Under the pieces are notes generated by a model. It was not told where the DNA came from. It saw only the letters and a list, made by a program, of their open reading frames with translations, and searched no databases. Below, in pieces: positions 6,996 through 12,163 of a stretch of DNA of 12,163 nucleotides. Both the position numbers and the translations under genes were made by a program. Source of the DNA: WLMZ01 sp037139095 (GTDB taxonomy: Bacteria > Actinomycetota > Acidimicrobiia > Acidimicrobiales > Ilumatobacteraceae); contig JBAXHD010000061.1 in the NCBI GenBank assembly GCA_037139095.1, positions 1-12,163 on the forward strand. The letters run 5' to 3'. Positions within the stretch are counted from its first letter, which is position 1. Each line of letters starts with the position of its first letter.

Positions 6996-7976
6996 TTATG
7001 CAAACTCTGGCAAGACGGCCTCGGCCACGAGGCGGATCGAGGACCACGCTTCGTCGATGGGCATCCCGCCGCACATCGGGTGCAACGTGAGCGCATCGAA
7101 TGGCCCCATGGTCTTGCAGCGCTGCACGCATTGGTCGGGTGTGAGGATCTGGTACGTGCCTTCGGCGCGCAGTTCGGCGACCGTGGTGGCATTGCTGTGC
7201 ACGGCAGAGTGGATGTCGGGCGTTTGCCAACCGGCGTACACCTGGGCCTCATGCAAGAAGTGGTGGCCGAGCTCGGCCCACGCCTTATCGGGATCTTCGG
7301 CAACGTGAACCATGGCTGTCGACGCCGATGGGGCCATGAAGAACCCGCCAGTTCCAAGCGCAGTGCACTGTTCGTTGTAGTACTCGGCGAGGCCGGGTAC
7401 CTGTGCCGCGGCGAAGAACGGAAGGCCGAAGCGAGCAGCACGGCGCGCCGCAATCTTGCTGGTGCCACCGAGCATCAGAATCGGATGAGGCGCGCTCTGC
7501 GGGGCGGGGGTTACCTGAACAGTGGCGCCGCGATACTCAAACGGCTCGCCGGTCCATGCCTGTCGCATCACGGCGATGGCTTCGTCCATCAGGGCGCCGC
7601 GAGCTGCCCAGTCTTTGCCGTGTGCCGCGTACTCCTCGGGGCGATACCCGATGCCGGCGATGACCACGAGCCGGCCACCGCTCGCGAGGTCGAGCGCAGC
7701 AATGTCTTCGGCGATACGGAACGGATCGTGCAACGGCACCAGCAACGCGGACAGGGTGACCTGCAGATTCGTTGATGCCCCAAAAATGAGACCGGCCAAG
7801 ATCAGTGGCGACGAACTCCAGCCATTGAACGCTCCGTGATGCTCCTCAAGAGTCACGCCCGAAAACCCATTGGCGTCGGCGTAACGAACCATGTCGAGCA
7901 TCGCCCGATGACGACGGCCGTTCTCGGCCCGATCTGGTTCGGGCATCACCATGTTGAATCGCATCAGAGCTCGCAT
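6996..7976 (-). CDS. LLM-class (luciferase-like) oxidoreductase, LLM2
   Basis: Read on the minus strand from ATG 7976 this gives 326 residues; ATG 7964 (MRFNMVMP) is an equally good start, giving 322. The TIM-barrel LLM features are clear: RYADANGFSGVTLEEHHG near the N-terminus, then DIAALDLASGGRLVVIAGIG followed by YRPEEYAAHG in the middle, and HPILMLGGTSKIAARRAARF. The EEHHG and GGRLVVIAGIGYRPEE style is that of FMN- or F420-using LLM oxidoreductases related to the luciferase alpha subunit. Cofactor and substrate cannot be settled from the sequence. It is a different subfamily from LLM1 and LLM3. It faces LLM3 across a 60-bp divergent region and leads the lipoprotein gene by 11 bp. The same reading frame is open a further 1.1 kb upstream to 9095, but that part is antisense to LLM3 and is a codon-bias artefact. 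Confidence 0.83.
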   Translation of the reverse strand: MRALMRFNMVMPEPDRAENGRRHRAMLDMVRYADANGFSGVTLEEHHGAFNGWSSSPLILAGLIFGASTNLQVTLSALLVPLHDPFRIAEDIAALDLASGGRLVVIAGIGYRPEEYAAHGKDWAARGALMDEAIAVMRQAWTGEPFEYRGATVQVTPAPQSAPHPILMLGGTSKIAARRAARFGLPFFAAAQVPGLAEYYNEQCTALGTGGFFMAPSASTAMVHVAEDPDKAWAELGHHFLHEAQVYAGWQTPDIHSAVHSNATTVAELRAEGTYQILTPDQCVQRCKTMGPFDALTLHPMCGGMPIDEAWSSIRLVAEAVLPEFA

Positions 7977-7980
7977 ACAT

Positions 7981-8006
7981 CTAGTTCTAGTCGGTTCGGC
8001 TGAACC
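7981..8006. promoter_or_regulatory. Divergent intergenic region with two imperfect dyads
   Basis: The only space between divergent LLM2 and LLM3 is 7977-8036. It holds CTAGTTCTAG (7981-7990; CTAG arms around TT) and GGTTCGGCTGAACC (7993-8006; five perfectly paired outer bases each side, imperfect centre). The tetranucleotide CTAG is generally rare in bacterial genomes, so two copies 2 bp apart stand out. The site would suit one regulator controlling both oxidoreductase genes. No clear -10 hexamer could be chosen on either strand. Confidence 0.35.
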
Positions 8007-8036
8007 CGATTGGCTTGGCCATGCGAAACTGCCACG

Positions 8037-9077
8037 GTGACAAAGGATCTGAAACTCGGTTGGCATGTCGGCTATTGGGGACGGGATATGCCCGCCAATG
8101 TGCCCGAGACGCTGACAACCATCGAACAATTGGGCTTCGACAGCGTGTGGACCGCCGAGTCGTGGGGCTCCGACGCCATCTCGCCGTTGGCCTGGTGGGG
8201 CGCCGCAACAACCAAGTTGCGCTTGGGCACCAACTTGATCCAAATGTCGGCGCGCACGCCTACGGCCACTGCGATGGCGGCCGTAACCATGGATCACCTC
8301 TCGCATGGCCGGTTCTGTTTGGGGCTCGGCGTGAGCGGCCCGCAGGTAGTTGAAGGCTGGTACGGCCAGCGCTTCACTCGCCCACTTGCACGCACCCGCG
8401 AATACGTGAGCATCATCCGCAAGGTGCTCGCTCGCGAACAACGCCTGACCAACGCCGGGCCCGAGTATCCGATCCCGGCTGTCGATGGTCTCGGTCTTGG
8501 CAAAGCGCTCAACGTAATGACGCATCCGCTGCGCGCCGATCTGCCCATCTTCTTGGGAGCCGAGGGCCCAAAAAACGTGGCTCTTGCTGCCGAGATCGCC
8601 GACGGCTGGTTCCCCATCTTTTATGCCCCAAAGCACGAAGAGCTCTACGGCCCCAATCTGCGCGAAGGATTTGCGCGCCCTACGGCGCGCCGCACCCCCG
8701 AAGACTTTGAGATCTTGGCAACGGTCACCGTGGCCATCGACGACGACCTCGAGCGCGCCTACGACCGCCTGCGCCCCACATTGGCGCTCTACGTGGGCGG
8801 CATGGGTGCCCAAGAGATGAACTTCCATGCCGATGTCTTCCGTCGTCTTGGCCACGAGGAAGCCGTCGACAAGATTCAAGGTCTGTTCCTCAGCGGCCAT
8901 CAGGCTGACGCCATTGCCGCCGTTCCGGCAGCGATGATCGACGAGATATGTTTGGTGGGTCCCCGTGAAAAGATTCGGGACGACATTGAGGCATGGCGCG
9001 AAAGCCGCGTGACCACGATGCTCGTTGGTGGGTCGCTCGACACACTGCGCACCATGGCCGAGCTGGTCAACGGCTAA
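8037..9077 (+). CDS. F420-dependent LLM oxidoreductase (TIGR03559/Rv3520c-like), LLM3
   Basis: This 346-residue protein closely resembles the mycobacterial Rv3520c type (TIGR03559), a distinct F420-dependent LLM group. Characteristic stretches are LGWHVGYWG, TAESWGSDAISPLAWWG, MDHLSHGRFCLGLGVSGPQV followed by VEGWYGQRF, LGKALNVMTHPLRADLP, LGAEGPKNVALAAEIADGWF and ALYVGGMGAQEMNFHADVFR. The fold is a TIM barrel; it should transfer hydride between F420 and an unknown organic substrate. I choose GTG 8037, which gives MTKDLKLGWHVGYWG like family members; TTG 8010 would add nine residues overlapping the likely promoter. No ribosome-binding site is visible before the GTG, so translation may be leaderless. 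It is divergent from LLM2 and followed by GH1 after 36 bp. Confidence 0.87.
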   Translation: MTKDLKLGWHVGYWGRDMPANVPETLTTIEQLGFDSVWTAESWGSDAISPLAWWGAATTKLRLGTNLIQMSARTPTATAMAAVTMDHLSHGRFCLGLGVSGPQVVEGWYGQRFTRPLARTREYVSIIRKVLAREQRLTNAGPEYPIPAVDGLGLGKALNVMTHPLRADLPIFLGAEGPKNVALAAEIADGWFPIFYAPKHEELYGPNLREGFARPTARRTPEDFEILATVTVAIDDDLERAYDRLRPTLALYVGGMGAQEMNFHADVFRRLGHEEAVDKIQGLFLSGHQADAIAAVPAAMIDEICLVGPREKIRDDIEAWRESRVTTMLVGGSLDTLRTMAELVNG

Positions 9078-9100
9078 GGACATGCACTCCCCCACAGAAT

Positions 9101-9107
9101 GAAGGAG
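9101..9107 (+). promoter_or_regulatory. Ribosome-binding site that fixes the GH1 start
   Basis: GAAGGAG lies 6 bp upstream of ATG 9114. It overlaps the in-frame ATG at 9099, which therefore cannot be the start that uses it. Confidence 0.75.
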
Positions 9108-9113
9108 CGAACC

Positions 9114-10316
9114 ATGAGGTGGCCCGAGAATTTCATGTGGGGAACTGGTGCGTCATCGACGCAATGCGAGGGCGCCTCGCCCGCGAGCGACTGGTACGAC
9201 TGGGAGCAAGCTGGCCACGCGCCACCGTCGAACAACGGCAACGGGTTTGCAACCCGCTACGCGCACGACTTCGCGCTGATGGCTCAACTCGGCCTGACGC
9301 ACCACCGACTCTCGATTGAGTGGGCCCGTCTCGAACCAGAGCAAGGCGTGTACGACCCAGAAGCCATCGCCCATTACCGAGCGGTGCTCACCGCGGCTCG
9401 TGATGCCGGCGTGTCACCATGGGTGTGCCTGCATCACTTCACGTTGCCGCGTTGGTTCTCGGCGTCGGGCGGCTTCTTGGTTGAGCACAACCGCACCCAT
9501 GTGTGGGCCAAGCATGTCGATTTCATTGCCGAGACATTTGGCGATCTGGCCGCTGGCTGGCAGCCCGTGAACGAGACGAACTACTTCGCGTTTATCGCGT
9601 ATCGCGGCGGCGGGTGGCCCCCGGGCCATAACGACGATGCCGAGTGGGCCATTGTGGGCGAAGCGATTCAGTTGGCCAACGCAGAAGCTGCGAAGCGTCT
9701 GCGGCAAACCGGGGCACCCGTGGCCTCGATCTTTGGACTCTCGACCGTGGTGCCCCACGACGAGAAGCCCGAAACCCTTGCCCTGGCAGCACAGTTCAAC
9801 GATGTGCACTGGAACGCTGGTCTCGGCCTGCACAGAGACGGCATCTTGCGCGTGCCCGGCCGCGACCCAGTGCATCGCCCTGATCTGGCCGGTGTGTTTG
9901 ACCTGATCGGCTTGTCGTATTACTCGACCGTGGGCGTGGCCGACGGCCGCTATACCGTGCACCCACCCGACGCCCCGGTGTCGCCGCTGGGCTACGGCAT
10001 CTGGGCCGATGGCCTGGGTCTTGTGCTCGATCGCCTGCACGAGATGGTGCCCGACACCCCCTTGCTGGTAGCCGAGTACGGCATTGGAACCAACGACGAC
10101 ACGGTGCGCGTTGCGTATCTCGAGCGCGGCCTGCAAGTAACCAACGACGCCATCGCCCGAGGCGTTGACGTGCGCGGTTTCTTTCATTGGACCGCCATCG
10201 ACAACTACGAATGGCTGCATGGGTACGACGTTTCGTTCGGCGTGATCGACATCGACCGCAACGTGCGACCCAGCGCCCACGTGCTGGCCCGCGAAGCAGC
10301 GGCAACGCCGCGCTAA
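9114..10316 (+). CDS. Glycoside hydrolase family 1 (beta-glycosidase-like), short
   Basis: This 400-residue GH1 TIM barrel begins MRWPENFMWGTGASSTQCEG, like the family's FLWGxAtaxxQxEG. HFTLP is the HWDLP region (H108). The acid/base motif is N153-E154 in WQPVNET, the usual form being T(F/L)NEP. The likely nucleophile E321 is in LLVAEYGIG instead of (I/V)TENG. FFHWTAIDNYEWLHGYDVSFG (358-376 covers the core) matches the classic GH1 C-terminal block, and DLIGLSYYS matches DFIGxNYY with N replaced by S. Both catalytic glutamates are present, so it is probably active as a retaining beta-glycosidase, but the substrate pocket looks altered. It has no signal peptide and is cytoplasmic. It is some 50 residues shorter than typical GH1 enzymes. 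It follows LLM3 by 36 bp on the same strand, and its last three residues and stop codon lie in a 43-bp tandem repeat. Confidence 0.85.
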   Translation: MRWPENFMWGTGASSTQCEGASPASDWYDWEQAGHAPPSNNGNGFATRYAHDFALMAQLGLTHHRLSIEWARLEPEQGVYDPEAIAHYRAVLTAARDAGVSPWVCLHHFTLPRWFSASGGFLVEHNRTHVWAKHVDFIAETFGDLAAGWQPVNETNYFAFIAYRGGGWPPGHNDDAEWAIVGEAIQLANAEAAKRLRQTGAPVASIFGLSTVVPHDEKPETLALAAQFNDVHWNAGLGLHRDGILRVPGRDPVHRPDLAGVFDLIGLSYYSTVGVADGRYTVHPPDAPVSPLGYGIWADGLGLVLDRLHEMVPDTPLLVAEYGIGTNDDTVRVAYLERGLQVTNDAIARGVDVRGFFHWTAIDNYEWLHGYDVSFGVIDIDRNVRPSAHVLAREAAATPR

Positions 10317-10390
10317 CCCACGCCGCACGAGCCAGCGGCCGAGTATCACGCCGCGCTAACCCACGCCGCACGAGCCAGCGGCCGAGTATC
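10305..10390. repeat. Exact 43-bp tandem duplication over the GH1 stop codon
   Basis: Bases 10305-10347 are repeated exactly at 10348-10390, and a third copy starts but fails after 7 bases (10391-10397). The first copy begins on a codon boundary and supplies the last three codons and TAA of GH1. Each copy holds a small inverted repeat GCCGC/GCGGC (10322-10326 with 10335-10339; 10365-10369 with 10378-10382). The perfect match means it is recent or conserved; a duplicated terminator is one reading, a recombination or slippage scar another. Confidence 0.93.
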
Positions 10391-10550
10391 ACGCCGCCCT
10401 CGTCGCCGCGGGCGGCCCCGTAGTTCGCACCCGACCATCGGGATAGGTGATCGTGAGTGAACGATCGGGGGCCATGACCACCACGACGCCACCTTCGTGA
10501 ACGCTGTGATGATGCCGAGAGCACAAAGGCAACAGATTGCTAGTGCGAAC
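10389..10550 (-). pseudogene. 3' remnant of a DUF222/13E12-type HNH endonuclease gene
   Basis: On the minus strand the residues TSNLLPLCSRHHHSVHEGG, followed by a DRSLTITYPDG tail, match the end of the HNH nuclease domain in actinobacterial DUF222 (13E12) proteins. There the second half reads xDNLxxLCxxHHxxVHEGG. The first half of the HNH domain (the C-x-x-x-H part) and the DUF222 region are missing. Upstream the same frame stays open to 10787 but no longer resembles the family and lies antisense to the small CDS at 10609-10839. The similarity therefore stops near 10550, which I take as a breakpoint. The stop codon is TGA (complement of 10389-10391), whose last bases fall in the 43-bp repeat. 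It should have no nuclease activity. These multicopy genes often mark recombination sites in actinobacterial genomes. Confidence 0.72.
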
Positions 10551-10608
10551 AAAGGTGCTACGGGGAGTTAGGTACAGATCGGCAGGTATGGGCGGGTAGA
10601 AAGTGCTG

Positions 10609-10839
10609 ATGGCATCCAGAAGGGTGTTCGTTCGTTTGCTCAACGAGGGGACCGATGTGTGGCGACCGACCGACGGTGAGGTGGTAACGCCCTCGACGGT
10701 TCGACTCTCCGCGACGCCGGGGTACGACTCGGACGATGAGCAGTGGGAGTTCCTTCCCGGCACTCTCGTTGAATGCGAGCAGCGCACGTTTCAAGGCGGC
10801 CACGCTGGCCTTGTTGCGGTGCGCGAGGTGGACGCCTAA
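10609..10839 (+). CDS. Small conserved protein of unknown function
   Basis: This 76-residue protein starts MASRRVFVRLLNEGTDVWRP and continues with strong acidic patches (SDDEQWEF) and a C-terminal HAGLVAVREVDA. VFVRLL(D/N)EGTDVWRP plus a following DDExWEFxPG is a pattern I recall from short bacterial hypothetical proteins, so it is probably real. It looks like a small beta-barrel, but no function is known to me. I start it at ATG 10609 because AGAAAG lies 5 bp upstream; GTG 10603 and GTG 10624 are alternatives. It stands alone between the HNH remnant and the SDR gene. Two other frames over the same bases are open but look like shadows. Confidence 0.68.
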   Translation: MASRRVFVRLLNEGTDVWRPTDGEVVTPSTVRLSATPGYDSDDEQWEFLPGTLVECEQRTFQGGHAGLVAVREVDA

Positions 10840-10853
10840 CGAGCGGCCTCTCG

Positions 10854-10903
10854 TTCGGAAGCCAACCCGCCGGCGACAGGCAGTTCGTGAGCCAACCCGC
10901 CGG
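10854..10903. repeat. Two imperfect 20-bp direct repeats at 30-bp spacing
   Basis: TTCG plus two to three variable bases plus AGCCAACCCGCCGG occurs at 10854-10873 and again at 10884-10903. The repeats lie in the gap 10840-11069, which otherwise holds no gene that I can see. No function is evident. Confidence 0.7.
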
Positions 10904-10993
10904 GCAAACCTCGACGCTACGAACGAGCCGCAGCACCATCAAGATCATCAACCAGGCAGCTCTGTGTTCAGCCGGGGGCTTGGGAGCGTTGGA

Positions 10994-11030
10994 TTGCAGA
11001 TTGCAAGCGATCACGTTAGATTGCAAGTGA
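10994..11030 (+). promoter_or_regulatory. Likely SDR promoter with a direct-repeat operator
   Basis: A -35-like TTGCAG (10994-10999) and a -10-like TAGATT (11017-11022) are 17 bp apart. Over them lie two near-identical 12-bp direct repeats: GATTGCAAGCGA (10999-11010) and GATTGCAAGTGA (11019-11030). They are 20 bp apart, about two helix turns, and differ at one base. A shorter third GATTGCA starts at 10992. Repeats placed on the spacer and -10 box suit repression, most simply by the HxlR-type regulator encoded after the SDR gene. The transcript would start near 11029. The ribosome-binding site is at 11056-11061. Confidence 0.5.
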
Positions 11031-11055
11031 CAAGTGAATGATCCATGGTCATCCG

Positions 11056-11061
11056 AAGGAG
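11056..11061 (+). promoter_or_regulatory. Ribosome-binding site of the SDR gene
   Basis: AAGGAG lies 8 bp upstream of ATG 11070, which fixes this start rather than the ATG 12 codons earlier at 11034. Confidence 0.75.
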
Positions 11062-11069
11062 ACAACGAC

Positions 11070-12050
11070 ATGGCTGAACGCGTGCTGCTCACCGGCATCA
11101 GCGGCTACATCGGACAGTACTGCGGTGCCGAGCTGCTCAACCAAGGTTACAAAGTGGTCGGAGCCGTCCGCTCCCTGTCGAAGGCAGATGCCACCAGGGC
11201 TGCGATCGCCGCGGTCGCTCCCGTCGAGCGGCTCACGTTCGCCGAGGCTGACCTCCTTTCCGATCAAGGGTGGGACGATGCAGTCCGTGGATGCACCTAC
11301 GTGATGCACGTGGCTTCACCGTTCGTCCTCGCCGAACCGAAGGACGAGAACGAACTGATCACGCCCGCCGTCGAAGGCACACGGCGCGTCATCAGTGCCG
11401 CCCAGCGGGCTAGCGTGCGGCGTCTGGTGCTCACGTCATCGACGGTGGCCATGATCAGCGGGAGGCCCAGCGGCAAGTACGGGCCCGACGCGTGGTCGGA
11501 CACGAACGCCAACATCGGTGCCTACGCCAAGAGCAAGACGCTTGCCGAGCGGGCCGCCTGGGATGCGGTGGCGGGGAGCGACATGGAGCTCACGGTCGTC
11601 AATCCGGGCGCCGTCTTCGGCCCGTCGCTCGGTGCCGAAGTCGATGGTCAGAGTGTTGCTCTGATGACTGACATGATTCGCGGCAAGATGCCCATGATCC
11701 CTGACGTGGCGATGGGCATGGTTGACGTCCGCGATGTCGCCCGGCTGCACGTCGCGGCCATGACGAATCCTGCTGCGGCAGGACAGCGCTTCATCGCCGC
11801 GACCGCCGAGCCGGTGAGCATGACCTACTTCGCAGAAGTGCTCCGCACTGCCGGCTACTCGAAGGTGCCCACGCGTAAGGCGCCGAACATGGCGATCAAG
11901 CTGATGAGCATCTTCGACCGGCAGGCCAAGGGGATGGTTCCCAGCCTCGGCAAGAAGGCTGCTTTCGACAACCGCGCGACCTTCGACGTGCTTGACTGGC
12001 AGCCGACGCCGATGGAGACGTCGATCACGGAGATGGCAGCTGCAATCTGA
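11070..12050 (+). CDS. NAD(P)-dependent SDR/epimerase, aldehyde (dihydroflavonol-type) reductase-like
   Basis: This 326-residue extended short-chain dehydrogenase has a Rossmann start MAERVLLTGISGYIG with the G-x-x-G-x-x-G motif at residues 9-15. Residues 117-125 are RRLVLTSST with the active-site serine, and YAKSK (Y152, K156) is the catalytic Tyr-x-x-x-Lys. NPGAVFGPSLG near residues 178-188 and DVRDVARLHVAAM (219-231) are typical of the dihydroflavonol-4-reductase/aldehyde reductase group. It should reduce a carbonyl or oxidise an alcohol with NAD(P); the substrate is unknown. The strong ribosome-binding site at 11056-11061 fixes the start. The HxlR regulator starts 14 bp after its stop, so the two are probably one operon and the regulator probably controls it, as is common for HxlR genes beside redox enzymes. 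Confidence 0.87.
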   Translation: MAERVLLTGISGYIGQYCGAELLNQGYKVVGAVRSLSKADATRAAIAAVAPVERLTFAEADLLSDQGWDDAVRGCTYVMHVASPFVLAEPKDENELITPAVEGTRRVISAAQRASVRRLVLTSSTVAMISGRPSGKYGPDAWSDTNANIGAYAKSKTLAERAAWDAVAGSDMELTVVNPGAVFGPSLGAEVDGQSVALMTDMIRGKMPMIPDVAMGMVDVRDVARLHVAAMTNPAAAGQRFIAATAEPVSMTYFAEVLRTAGYSKVPTRKAPNMAIKLMSIFDRQAKGMVPSLGKKAAFDNRATFDVLDWQPTPMETSITEMAAAI

Positions 12051-12064
12051 GGTGAGTAGGTGGT

Positions 12065-12163
12065 ATGAGCACGGAAACCGACGTACACGACCTCGACTGG
12101 CGCTCGGCGTGTTCGATCACGTCGGGCCTCGATGTCCTTGGCGACAAATGGTCGCTGCTGATC
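12065..12163 (+). CDS. HxlR-family transcriptional regulator, 5' part
   Basis: Only the first 33 codons are in the window; the frame is open to the last base. CSITSGLDVLGDKWSLLI matches the start of the HxlR winged-helix domain, where a Cys is followed by a x-LDVIGD(R/K)WxLLI pattern. Such dimeric regulators often respond to reactive electrophiles or redox stress, with the conserved cysteine (C16 here) as sensor. The ATG at 12065 follows a purine-rich GAGGTGAGTAGG region and lies 14 bp after the SDR stop. It is the best candidate to bind the direct repeats at 10999-11030. Confidence 0.85.
   Translation, partial: MSTETDVHDLDWRSACSITSGLDVLGDKWSLLI

Noticed and set aside
6985..7230. In-frame extension of the lipoprotein into LLM2
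   Set aside because: It would bury the signal peptide and lipobox about 80 residues inside the protein; GTG 6984 gives a standard lipoprotein signal.
7977..9095. Minus-strand open frame continuing LLM2 upstream by 1.1 kb
   Set aside because: It is antisense to LLM3, which has full family motifs; the translated extension has no recognisable domain. GC-rich codon bias keeps the antisense frame open.
9099..9113. ATG 9099 as the GH1 start
   Set aside because: The strong GAAGGAG site lies just inside that start and is correctly spaced for ATG 9114.
9414..10349. 311-codon minus-strand open frame opposite GH1
   Set aside because: It is antisense to a gene with clear GH1 motifs, and its product is Gly/Val/His-rich without any recognisable domain.
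10305..10397. CRISPR-like repeat array
   Set aside because: Two direct copies touch each other with no spacers, so this is a tandem duplication.
10551..10787. Longer HNH protein starting at 10787 on the minus strand
   Set aside because: Upstream of about 10550 the residues no longer resemble DUF222/HNH proteins, so I treat only the 3' part as a remnant.
10640..11098. 152-codon minus-strand open frame across the small CDS and the SDR promoter
   Set aside because: It lacks family features, spans a repeat-rich non-coding gap and runs against the small CDS with an EGTDVWRP motif.

Overview
The window reads as chromosomal DNA from a high-GC actinobacterium. An Acidimicrobiia-type lineage (Ilumatobacter-like) is my best guess, from protein style rather than from any marker gene. 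Support comes from three luciferase-like (LLM) oxidoreductases of the F420-dependent kind, a FadD19-like acyl-CoA synthetase, a fragment of the actinobacterial DUF222/13E12 HNH family, an MmyB-domain regulator and an HxlR regulator. There are no RNA genes, CRISPR arrays or intact transposases.

Layout. Positions 1-225 hold the 3' end of an XRE/MmyB-type regulator. A gap with a 17-bp TetR-operator-like palindrome (255-271) leads into a same-strand block at 302-5508: LLM oxidoreductase 1, a CrtC/AttH-like protein, an acyl-CoA synthetase whose start overlaps the previous stop (ATGA), and a polytopic GT-C-type membrane protein. This block meets a minus-strand pair (7976 down to 5518: LLM oxidoreductase 2, then a lipoprotein). 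The two stop codons are about 10 bp apart, at a GC hairpin whose loop is a TGA stop codon. A 60-bp divergent intergenic region with two imperfect dyads separates LLM2 from the plus-strand LLM3 (8037-9077, Rv3520c/TIGR03559 style) and a short GH1-family glycosidase (9114-10316).

An exact 43-bp tandem duplication covers the GH1 stop codon. Past it, the DNA looks like an accessory junction. It holds a minus-strand HNH/DUF222 3' remnant whose stop codon starts inside the repeat, a small 76-residue conserved protein, about 230 bp of non-coding DNA with repeats, and then an SDR/epimerase followed 14 bp later by an HxlR regulator cut by the window edge. A promoter-like element upstream of the SDR carries two near-identical 12-bp direct repeats spaced 20 bp apart, a good candidate operator for that regulator.

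How it may work together (inference). The LLM1/CrtC-like/FadD block looks catabolic: a CoA ligase activates a hydrophobic acid, perhaps steroid- or terpenoid-like, with F420-dependent redox and a lipocalin-type protein acting on the same class of compound. No complete described pathway is visible. The best leads are the FadD-coupled CrtC-like protein, the divergent GH1 next to an F420 oxidoreductase, and the SDR-HxlR unit with its direct-repeat operator.
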